Part shown: one piece after another, positions 1 through 8,722 of the stretch | Numbering within the stretch: position 1 is the stretch's first letter | Layout: each line of letters starts with the position of its first letter | Source of the DNA: a virus | Length of the DNA stretch: 38,341 bases | Reading direction: 5' to 3' (one strand) | IMG/VR virus record: IMGVR_UViG_3300027849_000023 | Span: 1 to 38,341 of that record | Position numbers and translations under genes: made by a program | The notes under the pieces: generated by a model | Told to the model about the DNA's origin: nothing | Seen by the model: only the letters and a program-made list of their open reading frames with translations | The model's database searches: none

Positions 1-20
1 AATGTTAACAGATATTTCAT
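1..20 (-). CDS. Possible start of a gene running off the left edge
   Basis: An ATG lies at 20-18, one base after the stop of the preceding small membrane-protein gene, and the frame stays open to the window edge (M-K-Y-L-L-T). The one-base spacing matches other junctions in this genome, so a co-transcribed gene is plausible. Only six codons are visible, so no function can be given. Confidence 0.3.
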
Positions 21-21
21 G

Positions 22-306
22 TTATTGATTTTTGGTTAACTCATATATTCTCTGCTCCAATTTTTCAAATTTTTCTAAAAGCATTTCAACATCTTCTTGG
101 GTATCCATTATTGTTTGTCGAATCAACTCATCCTTTAAGTCATATTCTACCCTTTCAATAACTGGTTCTGGTAACTCCATTGCTCGTGCAATGTCTGATT
201 TTAGTACAAAGTACATACTCGACAATGATACAGCAAAGCCTACTATCATTCCTATTGTTTTTAAATCTAATGTTACTTTAGTTCCTTCTCCTAATTGTTG
301 TGCCAT
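22..306 (-). CDS. Small single-span membrane protein with C-terminal coiled coil
   Basis: The protein has 94 residues. Residues about 17-35 form one hydrophobic span (GMIVGFAVSLSSMYFVL). The remainder is charged and rich in Glu, Leu and Lys, with a likely coiled coil over residues 65-92 (EDVEMLLEKFEKLEQRIYEL). Its ATG lies three bases after the stop of the exported-protein gene, so the two are probably co-expressed. A short membrane protein next to an envelope protein could be a holin-like or envelope-modifying factor, but nothing in the sequence proves this. No family is recognised with certainty. The gene is real by its tight packing and typical composition. Confidence 0.7.
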   Translation of the reverse strand: MAQQLGEGTKVTLDLKTIGMIVGFAVSLSSMYFVLKSDIARAMELPEPVIERVEYDLKDELIRQTIMDTQEDVEMLLEKFEKLEQRIYELTKNQ

Positions 307-309
307 TTC

Positions 310-1518
310 TTATTTAAATGTATAATTTAATCCAAAGGTAGTATTAAACAATTCACTATCCCACATTTTAGCATATTCACCTTCTATGAATACTCCTAAA
401 TTTTTTCCTACTTTCCAACCTAAATTTAAACCCGCAGAGTAGTCACTCCATTGTTCCGGTTTTGAATCTTCTCTTAAACCACCCATTCCCCAGTTACTTC
501 TATTTAAGTAGCTGAAATCTTTACTTCCTTGAACGTATTTGTGATAGGGTAATATATAATTTGCGTAAGCGTGTAACCAAAATTTACCTTCATAATGGTA
601 AAAATCAGCACCTACTATAGGAGCAACTTCCCCAAATGCATCTAATAAATCCCATTGTTCTCTATTATAGCGGTTCATTAAGTTAGTAAAGACATTTTCT
701 CTAAATTCTAAATCGGAATATGCTACTATGTTTCCATCTGCATCTTTCCAAATCCAATCTTGAGTTGTATTACCTGTGTTTGCATCTGTATAAGTTGTGA
801 AATGATCTGTATAACCATACTCAAATCCTAATGTATACCAATAATTTGCTGGGTAATCATAGGGATTTCCATTTTGGTCTGTGTATGTTGCTATTTCATT
901 TAACCATATTTCTATAGGATTGTACCCATATGCTCTTTCATGTGTTCTATAAATGGCACCTGCAGAAATTGAGAATTTTTCTCCAATTGGTAATCTTGCT
1001 CTTACTTCAGCTGACATATAGTTTAGGTTGATTTTACCTACTTCTCTTGATTCAGCTTTTACAATATGGTATTTACCTGTGTGTTTTAAAAAGAATCTAT
1101 GGTTTTGGAAATCTTCACCTCTCCATCTTTCCTTTTCTAAATGGAATTGATATTCTAAACCATCTAAAGCAGAAGAAGGTGCTGTGAAAGCTAATTGGTC
1201 TTCAGTACCATCATAAAAATTCTTAGGTTTTCTTTCATAATTAAACCTAGCTAATTTTCTAATCCCAAATCCATATCTGTAATCGAATGGGTAATCGGGA
1301 GTATTATCTATTACATCGGGGATAGAATAAAGACTTCCATCCTGATTAGTCCTTACAAAATAAGTTTGTTCTGAGGCTTCAATTGAATTACTAACATCTC
1401 CTGCACCATAAACAGTTCCGTATTTTAGAAAGTCTTTATAAAGATCTTTAAAAATGTTTTGTGAATATGACTGATTGGAAAACAAAATAAACGAAACGAT
1501 TAATATTAATATTCTCAT
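310..1518 (-). CDS. Exported, outer-membrane beta-barrel-like protein
   Basis: The protein has 402 residues from the ATG at 1518; a longer reading would need a TTG at 1542. The N-terminus is a clear signal peptide (MRILILIVSFILFSNQSYSQ, cleavage probably after SQ, as is common in Flavobacteria). The mature part is rich in Tyr, Trp and Phe with alternating polar and aromatic residues, and it ends in FGLNYTFK, like the closing strand of an outer-membrane barrel, although the last residue is Lys. There is no lipobox Cys. It is probably placed in the host outer membrane or periplasm; roles such as blocking superinfection, altering the envelope or aiding lysis are guesses. A late-like motif lies 22-31 bases upstream of the start, and a weak terminator separates it from nrdA. 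I have an impression of related proteins in uncultured marine phages, unverified. Confidence 0.7.
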   Translation of the reverse strand: MRILILIVSFILFSNQSYSQNIFKDLYKDFLKYGTVYGAGDVSNSIEASEQTYFVRTNQDGSLYSIPDVIDNTPDYPFDYRYGFGIRKLARFNYERKPKNFYDGTEDQLAFTAPSSALDGLEYQFHLEKERWRGEDFQNHRFFLKHTGKYHIVKAESREVGKINLNYMSAEVRARLPIGEKFSISAGAIYRTHERAYGYNPIEIWLNEIATYTDQNGNPYDYPANYWYTLGFEYGYTDHFTTYTDANTGNTTQDWIWKDADGNIVAYSDLEFRENVFTNLMNRYNREQWDLLDAFGEVAPIVGADFYHYEGKFWLHAYANYILPYHKYVQGSKDFSYLNRSNWGMGGLREDSKPEQWSDYSAGLNLGWKVGKNLGVFIEGEYAKMWDSELFNTTFGLNYTFK

Positions 1519-1539
1519 ATTATAAAGTTTATTTGTTAT

Positions 1540-1549
1540 CAATAAATAT
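1540..1549 (-). promoter_or_regulatory. Variant late-type motif upstream of the exported-protein gene
   Basis: The coding strand reads ATATTTATTG here, matching 8 of 10 positions of the motif found at the late gene junctions (ATATTTATAA). It lies 21 bases before the ATG at 1518, inside the normal spacing range. This suggests that the exported protein is expressed late although it sits next to replication genes. Confidence 0.4.
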
Positions 1550-1561
1550 GAAAGAAAAATG

Positions 1562-1590
1562 TAAAATTACCCTCCTTTCAGAGGGATTTT
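1562..1590 (-). terminator. Weak intrinsic terminator after nrdA
   Basis: On the minus strand CCCTC (1585-1581), a six-base loop and GAGGG (1574-1570) form a short GC stem immediately after the nrdA stop codon, followed by TAATTTT. AAAAT before the stem can partly pair with this tail. The stem has only five GC-rich pairs and the U-tract is interrupted, so termination may be partial. Confidence 0.45.
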
Positions 1591-1591
1591 G

Positions 1592-3307
1592 TTATCCGTC
1601 GCAGGATAGGCAGTCAGCCATACGACTTCCTAAATCTCCTTTAATTACTGAGTCAGTTCGTAAATAATACAGCGTTTTTACACCCAATTTCCACGCTTCC
1701 ATGTGGACTTGATTAATCCATTTAGGAGAATCGTTAGGATCAAATGAAAGGTTTAAAGATTGTGTTTGATCTATATATTTTTGGCGTTCTGCTGCTTGTT
1801 TTACTAATTCTAATTGGTTTGTTTCTGAAAAGGTTAAAAATACTTCTTTTTCTTCCGCAGATAAGATGCTATCTGGTAAGTTTAATACAGATCCACCTTC
1901 TTGTAACATTTGGTCCCACCATTTGTTCTTATTTTCACCCTTAGATTCAAGCAATTCTTCTAATACTTTATTTTTTCTAATAAATGTTCCTTTAGCACCA
2001 TTAAATGTGTAAACATTTGCAGGTAGGGGTTCAATACCCGCACTAATACCACCACAAATAACAGAATTTGATACTGTTGGCGCTACTGCTAATAAGTGAG
2101 TATTTCTCATACCTGTTCCTTTACACCATAAAGGTTCTCCATATTCTGCTGCTAAATCCATTGATGCGGATTCAGCTTCACTTCTTATTCTATTAAATAT
2201 ATTTCTTGTATGTACTGTAGAGGCAACAGAGTTAAATGGTAAGTTTTTCTGTTGTAAAAATGTATGCCATCCCATTACACCTAAACCTAAGGCTCTACCT
2301 TTTCTAGCATGTGAATGTGTTCTTTTTAAACTTTCTTTGCCGTTTGATTTATCTATAAATTCTTGCATTACACCATCTAGGAACCAAACCGCTGTTTGAA
2401 TGCAATCTGTGTCTCTATATTCTTCCCATTTAGCTAAGTTTAAAGATGATAAACAGCAAATGAATGAATGTTCTTCATCTGTAAATAAAGTGATTTCAGA
2501 GCATATATTAGTCATTGATACCTCTAAGTTGTTTACCCTATAAGCAATTGGATTATCTCTATTGACATTATCCTTATACATTATGTAAGGTTCTCCAGTT
2601 TCCATTCTTGATTTTAAAACTGTAGCCCATTTATTCATTGCTTCTGGGTCTCTCGCTTCTAATTTTCTCATAAATGAATCACCTACAACAACACATTGAT
2701 GTAAATTAAGACATTGTCTATTTGGATCACCCTTCGGTCTACGAATTTGTAAAAATTCTTCAATATCTCCATGTTCAATATCTAAATTAACAGATGCTGC
2801 TCCTCTTCTAACATTTCCTTGGTTAGTAGCAATAATTGATGAATCATATATTTTAGCCCACGGTACTACACCTTCACTTTTACCGTTTCCTGTAATCCCT
2901 TCTCCACGTTCTCTAATGCGAGATAACGAAATACCTACACCCCCGCCGGATGCTGTTAACTTCATTAGTTCCGCGTTAGTTAAACCGATTCCACGTATTG
3001 AATCGGGTGTATCGATACCAAAACACGAAATTGGTAATCCTCTATCAGTACCCATATTTGATATAACAGGGGATGCTAAACCAATCCAACCATTCCAAAT
3101 ATATTTAAAAAATTTACCTGCTAATTCTGGTTTTTTTAGTCTACTAGCTGATGCGTTTGCTACCCTTCTATATGCTGTTTTAACAGTTTCCCCAGGTAAT
3201 AAATAACCTTTAGAAATTGTTGCTAAAGAGATTTCATCCATCCATTCAGGGTATTCTTTACCTGGTGTCCATTGACTATAATCTACTTGTAACGCGTTGT
3301 TTTCCAT
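1592..3307 (-). CDS. nrdA: Ribonucleoside-diphosphate reductase large subunit (class I, short form)
   Basis: This subunit reduces ribonucleotides to deoxyribonucleotides for phage DNA synthesis. The ATG at 3307, four bases after the nrdB stop, gives 571 residues; a longer reading to 3415 would overlap nrdB and adds unrelated sequence. Catalytic residues are visible: Cys95 (ISCFG), the N-x-C-x-E motif with Asn267, Cys269 and Glu271, Cys284 of the active-site pair, the radical-relay Tyr-Tyr in TLYYLRT near the C-terminus, and a C-terminal CLSC pair for re-reduction. At 571 residues it is far shorter than E. coli or T4 NrdA (about 750-760), and the N-terminal ATP-cone is absent, so it should lack overall-activity inhibition by dATP. 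Short cone-less large subunits are known for flavobacterial class Id enzymes. Confidence 0.95.
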   Translation of the reverse strand: MENNALQVDYSQWTPGKEYPEWMDEISLATISKGYLLPGETVKTAYRRVANASASRLKKPELAGKFFKYIWNGWIGLASPVISNMGTDRGLPISCFGIDTPDSIRGIGLTNAELMKLTASGGGVGISLSRIRERGEGITGNGKSEGVVPWAKIYDSSIIATNQGNVRRGAASVNLDIEHGDIEEFLQIRRPKGDPNRQCLNLHQCVVVGDSFMRKLEARDPEAMNKWATVLKSRMETGEPYIMYKDNVNRDNPIAYRVNNLEVSMTNICSEITLFTDEEHSFICCLSSLNLAKWEEYRDTDCIQTAVWFLDGVMQEFIDKSNGKESLKRTHSHARKGRALGLGVMGWHTFLQQKNLPFNSVASTVHTRNIFNRIRSEAESASMDLAAEYGEPLWCKGTGMRNTHLLAVAPTVSNSVICGGISAGIEPLPANVYTFNGAKGTFIRKNKVLEELLESKGENKNKWWDQMLQEGGSVLNLPDSILSAEEKEVFLTFSETNQLELVKQAAERQKYIDQTQSLNLSFDPNDSPKWINQVHMEAWKLGVKTLYYLRTDSVIKGDLGSRMADCLSCDG

Positions 3308-3311
3308 ATTT

Positions 3312-4298
3312 TTAAAATAATGATCCAGCATCCCAATTTTGGACACCTTTTGAATAATTAGTAACTCTATTTGCAAAGAAATCTGTATGTTGTTTTCCTC
3401 CTGAAAGGTTATCAAACCAACTCATTCTTTGTACTGCTTCTTTATCAATACCATTTACTATAGCTCCATAACCTAAATCACCCATTTTAGTGTTTACTCT
3501 ATGTTTAATAAATGAAATTAAATCATATTTAGGGCAACCTGGTAGGTCTCCCATTTCATATACTTTATCAATAAAATCTAATTCTAATTTTAAAGATAAT
3601 CTTGCTGCTTCTTCAATATCTGCTTTTAATTCAGGTGTATTAAATTCTGGGTGTTCTTGTAATAAAGTTCTAAATAACCAACAACCAGCATTCGAATGTA
3701 GTGATTCATCTCTAATACTCCACTCAACTATTTGACCTACACCTTTAAGTTTATTATCTAATTTAAATGATAATAATACCGCAAATGATGAAAATAAATT
3801 CACTCCCTCGGTAAACGCAGAAAAAATTGCTAAAGATTTAGCTCTTTCATGCCAATTAGCCTCCCCCGTATGTGAATCTCTTACTGTTGTTAAAGCTTCT
3901 ATTTTAGCCATTGTAGCTTCATCTTCTAAAAACTCATCAAAATTATCTAATCCTAATTCTTCGTTTAACAAAGAATAGGCCTCAGCGTGTATAGTTTCAA
4001 ATGATGCAAATGTAACTGCCATCATAATTACTTCAGGCTTTCTAAACCATTTTGTAACTAAAGTTGACCAGTAATCATTTACTACTGTTTCAGTTTGAGC
4101 AAAACCTTTTAATATAGAACCAATAATGTTTTTTTCGGTTTTAGTTAAAATTTGCTTCCAATCATTAACATCACTCATCATTGGTACTTCTGTATGTAGC
4201 CAATGTGCTTGTTGTTGTTTCATCCAATAATCATGTGCCTCTGGGTATTCAAAAGGCTTGTAAACGATACGTTCCTGCAATAATGATGTTTTTGCCAT
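3312..4298 (-). CDS. nrdB: Ribonucleoside-diphosphate reductase small subunit (radical-generating)
   Basis: The protein has 328 residues and carries the dimetal-oxygen carboxylate site: Glu70, Glu101, His104, Glu164, Glu198 and His201, in the motifs FETIHAEAY and RDESLH. Tyr108 occupies the place of the radical Tyr of E. coli NrdB. The first ligand is Glu instead of the Asp84 of E. coli. From memory of the family, Glu at this place occurs in the Mn/Fe class Ic and the Mn2 class Id enzymes, the latter described from Flavobacterium johnsoniae; the retained Tyr argues against class Ic. It forms the holoenzyme with the NrdA encoded immediately downstream (four-base gap). The gap to the helicase gene upstream is 20 bases, so it belongs to the replication operon. 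Confidence 0.95.
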   Translation of the reverse strand: MAKTSLLQERIVYKPFEYPEAHDYWMKQQQAHWLHTEVPMMSDVNDWKQILTKTEKNIIGSILKGFAQTETVVNDYWSTLVTKWFRKPEVIMMAVTFASFETIHAEAYSLLNEELGLDNFDEFLEDEATMAKIEALTTVRDSHTGEANWHERAKSLAIFSAFTEGVNLFSSFAVLLSFKLDNKLKGVGQIVEWSIRDESLHSNAGCWLFRTLLQEHPEFNTPELKADIEEAARLSLKLELDFIDKVYEMGDLPGCPKYDLISFIKHRVNTKMGDLGYGAIVNGIDKEAVQRMSWFDNLSGGKQHTDFFANRVTNYSKGVQNWDAGSLF

Positions 4299-4318
4299 TC
4301 TTTTAAATTATTAAATTA

Positions 4319-5704
4319 TTATTTTGAAATTGTGAAAAAATTAGGATCGTATGCCTTTTTTAGTGCAGCTTTATCATACTTGTCTACATCTGTATCAAAC
4401 TTATTTGTTTTAACAGCGGGTGAAAAATTTTCTTCATCTTCTACATCGGTATTATAATTATGTACTTCAAAATGACCAGTTGCTGTGTCAGCTTTGACTG
4501 CAAATGTAAGACCATCTATACCGTATCTATTTTTCATAATATGAAATCTACCAGTGTTTTTAATTTTATCTTCTTTTTTCCTTGATAAGGACATTGCAAA
4601 ATCAGATATCATCAACTTATCATAAGATCCAGCTGCTTTATCTCCTTCTATAATATCGTCGTTGGCCCCAGCCCTGTTTACTTGAGAAACTGACCAAATA
4701 GGTATGTCTAGTTCTCGTGCTAACCCCTTCGTACTTGTATAAATATCATCAATTTCATCCTTACGTTCTCTACTTTTACGTCTTGATGAAAGTAAATCAA
4801 CATAATCAATAATTACTAAATCTGCTTTAATTCCCATACCCTCTACTTTTTTAATATGCGATTCAATTGTGGACATAGTTGCGCGTCCTGTGGGGTATTC
4901 TTTAATTATTAATTGACCTGGTAGTTGGGGTATTACTTCTTCTGCTCTTGCTCTTAATTTAATAGTTTCGTTAACAGGAGTATTAGTAAAAAAAGCATCA
5001 TATCTTTTTCCAACATAAGCTTCTCCTAATTCTAAAGTATAATGTAAAACATTATAACCACTTCTTACAGCATAACCTCCTAAAGCAACTAATGACCAAG
5101 ATTTACCACCTCCTGGGCTACCAAATATAAGACCAAAATCTCCGTTTCCCAGTCCACCTTGTAATATATCATTGATCTTAGGCCAAGGTGTCTCAATAGT
5201 TGTTCTTGAATCCTCTCTATACCTTTCTTCAATATCTTTAATATATTCATGTCCTACGTTTTTATCTTGTCCCGCTTTTAAAGCCCCTTCAACTAAATAC
5301 CTAATACCTTCAAAATCCCCAGCTTTTAACATATCAACTGAGGACATTAAGGCCTTCTTCAATTGTTGGTTTCTGCAAAAATTAGTAAATTCTTCTTGAA
5401 TATACTTTAAATCCTCATCAGAACTAACATATGCGGTTTTTAATTGCTCTTTAATTGCAATTTGTAATACTTCATTATCTACCTTCTGTAATTCAATTTT
5501 TAATGTTTCTAATGAAGGTGTAGTGTGATATTTTTCATAATAATTTAATACTTCTTTTATAGCCCACCTATGTGCACTATTTTCGAAATATTCTTCACTA
5601 ATAATATCATGTATATTAATTAAAAAATCTTTATGAGTAAGCAGTGATGAAATGACTTTTATTTGGAAATCATGTCCATACTGATTTAGTGAATGTAATG
5701 TCAT
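4319..5704 (-). CDS. 41: Replicative DNA helicase, DnaB/T4 gp41 type
   Basis: The protein has 461 residues. The N-terminal part (about 1-145) is helical, and the C-terminal part is a RecA-fold motor: Walker A GSPGGGKS at 195-202, a catalytic Glu at 225 in TLELGE, Walker B DLVIIDYVDLL near 295-305, SQVNR at 340-344, and an arginine-finger-type KNRYG at 391-395. It should unwind the fork 5' to 3' on the lagging strand. No primase, clamp or clamp loader gene is in this window. It is packed between the RNase H and nrdB genes with gaps of 15 and 20 bases, which fits one replication transcript. Confidence 0.93.
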   Translation of the reverse strand: MTLHSLNQYGHDFQIKVISSLLTHKDFLINIHDIISEEYFENSAHRWAIKEVLNYYEKYHTTPSLETLKIELQKVDNEVLQIAIKEQLKTAYVSSDEDLKYIQEEFTNFCRNQQLKKALMSSVDMLKAGDFEGIRYLVEGALKAGQDKNVGHEYIKDIEERYREDSRTTIETPWPKINDILQGGLGNGDFGLIFGSPGGGKSWSLVALGGYAVRSGYNVLHYTLELGEAYVGKRYDAFFTNTPVNETIKLRARAEEVIPQLPGQLIIKEYPTGRATMSTIESHIKKVEGMGIKADLVIIDYVDLLSSRRKSRERKDEIDDIYTSTKGLARELDIPIWSVSQVNRAGANDDIIEGDKAAGSYDKLMISDFAMSLSRKKEDKIKNTGRFHIMKNRYGIDGLTFAVKADTATGHFEVHNYNTDVEDEENFSPAVKTNKFDTDVDKYDKAALKKAYDPNFFTISK

Positions 5705-5719
5705 AACCTTTAATTTGTT

Positions 5720-6760
5720 TTATTGTTTATAAATTGGGAATTGAGTAAAAATATCATTTAACCATATGTCTACATTTCTAATCATCCCACCTAATTTATC
5801 TTCATTGTATAATTGTATAAATAATTCAGCATTAAACTCAGGTAACTCTTCAGAAATTAATTCATCAATGTGTTCTTTACCTTTATCATCAATCATAGGG
5901 ATACTTAAATCCATAACCTTATAATTAGTTTCAATTCTTGCTTGTTCCTGAACTATGCGTGAATATACGACGTGTTCCTTGAATTTCCTAGCAGATATAT
6001 CGAAAATGTCTTGAAGTGTTAATTCTTCTGTTTTTAACTCAGGAAACCTTTTAAATATGCCCTTAGCACCTAAACCTTTAATTCCTTTTATATTATCTGA
6101 ATTGTCACCTAATAATGTTTTATGTAAAATAAAGTTATGAGGTAATAAACCGAATTTTTCTTCTACTACTTTTGGAGTGTAATATTCTTTCTCCATTGGT
6201 CGGTATACAATAATTTTATCAGTTACTAATTGTAAGAAATCCTTATCACTTGATACTATAAAACAAGTTGAATCATGTTTTTCTACTAGTTTTTCAGCTA
6301 ACACGGCTATAATATCATCAGCTTCAACCTTATCGAGTATGGTGGTTTTAACGGGTAACAGCTTAAGATATTGGATTATACGTACAATTTGGTCGATTTT
6401 CGAATCATGTTCCTCTTCAATATTATCAAACGCTTCCCAATTAGTAATCCTTTGTAAATTTCTTGTTCCTTTGTACTCGGAGAGCAAGTTCTTACGATTT
6501 ACCGTAGAACCTGCCCCGTCGAATACTACATAAACAGATGTAGGTTGTGTTTGTCTAATCATTGCACCTAAAGAGCGAAAAAAACCTCCTAATCCCCCAA
6601 TATGTACCCCATCAGGATTAACCATATTCATCATAGCAAAGTTTCTAAAAAATAGATTTAAACCATCTAAAATTAATACTTTATCATGCCTGTTTGGAGT
6701 AGATTCCTCCCCTTGCTCCTGAACTTCGTCCAGCAACTTAAATAACTCTTTATGCTTCAT
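5720..6760 (-). CDS. rnh: 5'-3' exonuclease / flap nuclease, T4 RNase H-like
   Basis: The protein has 346 residues with the metal-binding acids of the FEN/5'-nuclease family in order: Asp32 (LILDGLNL), Asp81 (VVFDGAGS), Glu146, Asp148 and Asp149 (VEADD), Asp172 and Asp174 (SSDKDF), Asp219 and Asp222 (LLGDNSDN). A helix-hairpin-helix-like GIKGLGAKG follows at 226-234. The conserved Arg/Lys helical arch (RKNLLSEYKGTR) is present. It probably removes RNA primers from lagging-strand fragments. It is only nine bases downstream of uvsX. A 26-residue leader before the first motif is charged and of unknown role. Confidence 0.92.
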   Translation of the reverse strand: MKHKELFKLLDEVQEQGEESTPNRHDKVLILDGLNLFFRNFAMMNMVNPDGVHIGGLGGFFRSLGAMIRQTQPTSVYVVFDGAGSTVNRKNLLSEYKGTRNLQRITNWEAFDNIEEEHDSKIDQIVRIIQYLKLLPVKTTILDKVEADDIIAVLAEKLVEKHDSTCFIVSSDKDFLQLVTDKIIVYRPMEKEYYTPKVVEEKFGLLPHNFILHKTLLGDNSDNIKGIKGLGAKGIFKRFPELKTEELTLQDIFDISARKFKEHVVYSRIVQEQARIETNYKVMDLSIPMIDDKGKEHIDELISEELPEFNAELFIQLYNEDKLGGMIRNVDIWLNDIFTQFPIYKQ

Positions 6761-6769
6761 GTTTTTGTT

Positions 6770-7846
6770 TTATAAGTCCTGTGGGTCGAAAAGCACAGGT
6801 GTTACATCCTCAGTATCTTCTACAATTTCGAATTTTCCTCCTCCTAAGATTTTAGCCCATTCTTCCGAATGTTCTTTCTTATAAGCATTTTTATCCTTAT
6901 CAGTATCTTCAATAAAACCGTGTGTTGTCATAACAATTTTACCTCTTGACTGAATACCATTAACGTGGTTCTTATCAATTTGTAAATTAGTACGTTTACC
7001 CCATTCTACTTGCTTACCACCTTTAATTGCTTTAATTTTAGATGTACCAGCATTCGAAACATTACCAAACGTAACTACAAATGTTGCATCATACCACATA
7101 GCCATTCCACCTTTGTTCATCATCTTTGGTTGACCCATAGGTGATTCTGCTTTAGCAGTCCATACTTTATTAATAGCACATAAGGTGTTTGTATATGGTG
7201 CTGATTCTTTACGAGACATTACAATACTTTGGTTAACTGTATTACCAAATTGAGTTGACATTGCACCTGCATTCCATTCGTTATTGTTCTTCAGTTTTTC
7301 AACTGACATAGCACATGGAATTGATCCAATTGAATCCCAGAAAAAACATAAATCGTAAGGTAAATTACCTTTTTTCTGTTCATTCTGTAAATCCATAATA
7401 AAGGCAGCTACATCTTCAATAGTGTGTACTGTTTCTCTATCAACATAAATAAAGTTACCATCGTAATCAAGTACTTCACCTGTATCCTTATCTTTAATTA
7501 GATTAACTTCTAACCCCATTTGAGCCGCATGTTCCCAATTCCATTTCATCTCAGTGATAATAAAGACGGGTAATACTCCCATTTTTTGGGCTGAAACCGC
7601 TGCTTCAAGTAAAGCTGTTGTTTTACCTGTATCAGAATGTCCTCTAAGTAATGAAATGTGTCCCATTGGTATCCCAGGTACTCCAGCTATTTCTTGAAAA
7701 GCAGGTGATAATGGTATCCAATTTTGTTCCTTAAATTTAACGTTTTTATCTAAACCTTTGTTCTGTTTAAATTTATTAAGGTCAAATTTACTCTTAATTT
7801 CGGCAGACACAGCCGCCGAGAGAGATTTTGATGGTTTTTTTGCCAT
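6770..7846 (-). CDS. uvsX: RecA-like recombinase UvsX
   Basis: The protein has 358 residues. It carries Walker A GHSDTGKT at 69-76, a catalytic Glu at 99 (FIITEM) and a Walker B region DLCFFWDSIGS around 165-175. Lengths and motif spacing fit T4 UvsX, which forms filaments on single-stranded DNA for strand exchange and recombination-dependent replication. The gene starts two bases after the gp32 stop, so the recombinase and its ssDNA-binding partner are translationally linked. The C-terminus is acidic, as in other recombinases of this family. No uvsY mediator is visible in the window. Confidence 0.93.
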   Translation of the reverse strand: MAKKPSKSLSAAVSAEIKSKFDLNKFKQNKGLDKNVKFKEQNWIPLSPAFQEIAGVPGIPMGHISLLRGHSDTGKTTALLEAAVSAQKMGVLPVFIITEMKWNWEHAAQMGLEVNLIKDKDTGEVLDYDGNFIYVDRETVHTIEDVAAFIMDLQNEQKKGNLPYDLCFFWDSIGSIPCAMSVEKLKNNNEWNAGAMSTQFGNTVNQSIVMSRKESAPYTNTLCAINKVWTAKAESPMGQPKMMNKGGMAMWYDATFVVTFGNVSNAGTSKIKAIKGGKQVEWGKRTNLQIDKNHVNGIQSRGKIVMTTHGFIEDTDKDKNAYKKEHSEEWAKILGGGKFEIVEDTEDVTPVLFDPQDL

Positions 7847-7848
7847 AC

Positions 7849-8688
7849 TTAGAAAGGTAAATCATCAGTTTTACCATCTTTATCATCAAATAATGAGTCA
7901 AATTGGTCGGTTTTTGATTGTTTTACATTTGAAGTATCTAGGCTAAAATTAGATTTAGAAGCTTCTGGGGTTGTTGCAGGACCTGTTGGTGCTGAATCAT
8001 CGCCTTCACTTTCTTGTTCCTCAGGTGATAACCATTTTTCTAAAGCATCTTTCATTTCATCAAATGTGAATTTTTTAAATTCAGCTTTAGGGTCTGGTTG
8101 TGTATTTGACCATGTTTCTACTTGAGTAGCATCATCACTAAGTGGTGTTTGTTTAAGTCTAACTCTAACTGATGATTTGTTGTATTGAGTACCTGTAGAT
8201 TCTGGTCCTACTGTTTCAATAGTAATGTCTCTACCATTTACAATGTCAGTATAATCACCAATTTCATCATCTACTGCTAGTGAAAGTAATTCTTCATAAA
8301 CTAACTTTCCAAATTGCCATAATCTAACACCTTTATCTTCTTCACCTCTAACGATTACAGGTGCAAAGATTCTAGTTTTAGCATCTAACTTTTTAGCTAA
8401 TAGGTAATTTTCTTTACTATATTCTTCTCTAAGTTTCTTAGCGAATAAAGCAATTGGGTCTTTTTCACCCCAAGTTTCAGGTGATAACATCACCTTGTTT
8501 GTAATACCATAATAGAATTTTAATTCTGAAAATGGGTTGCTAGCACTGTACGCTGATGGTACAATTCTAATTTGTTGTTTTCCTACTGTTGGTCTCCAAA
8601 ACGTTAGAGAATAATCTCTTTTTGGTCCACCCACAGGTGTTTTTTGTTGGAGTGTATCCAACTTCTGTTTAAGCGCATTTAAATCCAT
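7849..8688 (-). CDS. 32: Single-stranded DNA-binding protein, gp32-like
   Basis: The protein has 279 residues. A basic N-terminal segment for cooperative binding is followed by an OB-fold core (SLTFWRPTVGKQQIRIVPS opens it), and then by a long acidic, low-complexity tail from about residue 215. The core contains no cysteine at all, so the zinc site of T4 gp32 is absent. The C-terminus ends in KTDDLPF, the pattern used by bacterial SSB to recruit repair and replication partners. It should coat ssDNA for the polymerase, helicase and UvsX. It has its own promoter with the -7 box at 8729-8723 and a 35-base leader, with a dyad overlapping the -33 box. Start is the ATG at 8688; no Shine-Dalgarno is visible. 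Confidence 0.9.
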   Translation of the reverse strand: MDLNALKQKLDTLQQKTPVGGPKRDYSLTFWRPTVGKQQIRIVPSAYSASNPFSELKFYYGITNKVMLSPETWGEKDPIALFAKKLREEYSKENYLLAKKLDAKTRIFAPVIVRGEEDKGVRLWQFGKLVYEELLSLAVDDEIGDYTDIVNGRDITIETVGPESTGTQYNKSSVRVRLKQTPLSDDATQVETWSNTQPDPKAEFKKFTFDEMKDALEKWLSPEEQESEGDDSAPTGPATTPEASKSNFSLDTSNVKQSKTDQFDSLFDDKDGKTDDLPF

Positions 8689-8722
8689 AATATAACTATT
8701 TTTATAACTGTTAATGTAACCA

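Noticed and set aside
3308-3415. Longer N-terminus for NrdA starting at 3415
   Set aside because: It would overlap the end of nrdB by about 100 bases and adds sequence without resemblance to NrdA; the ATG at 3307 fits the compact spacing of the operon.
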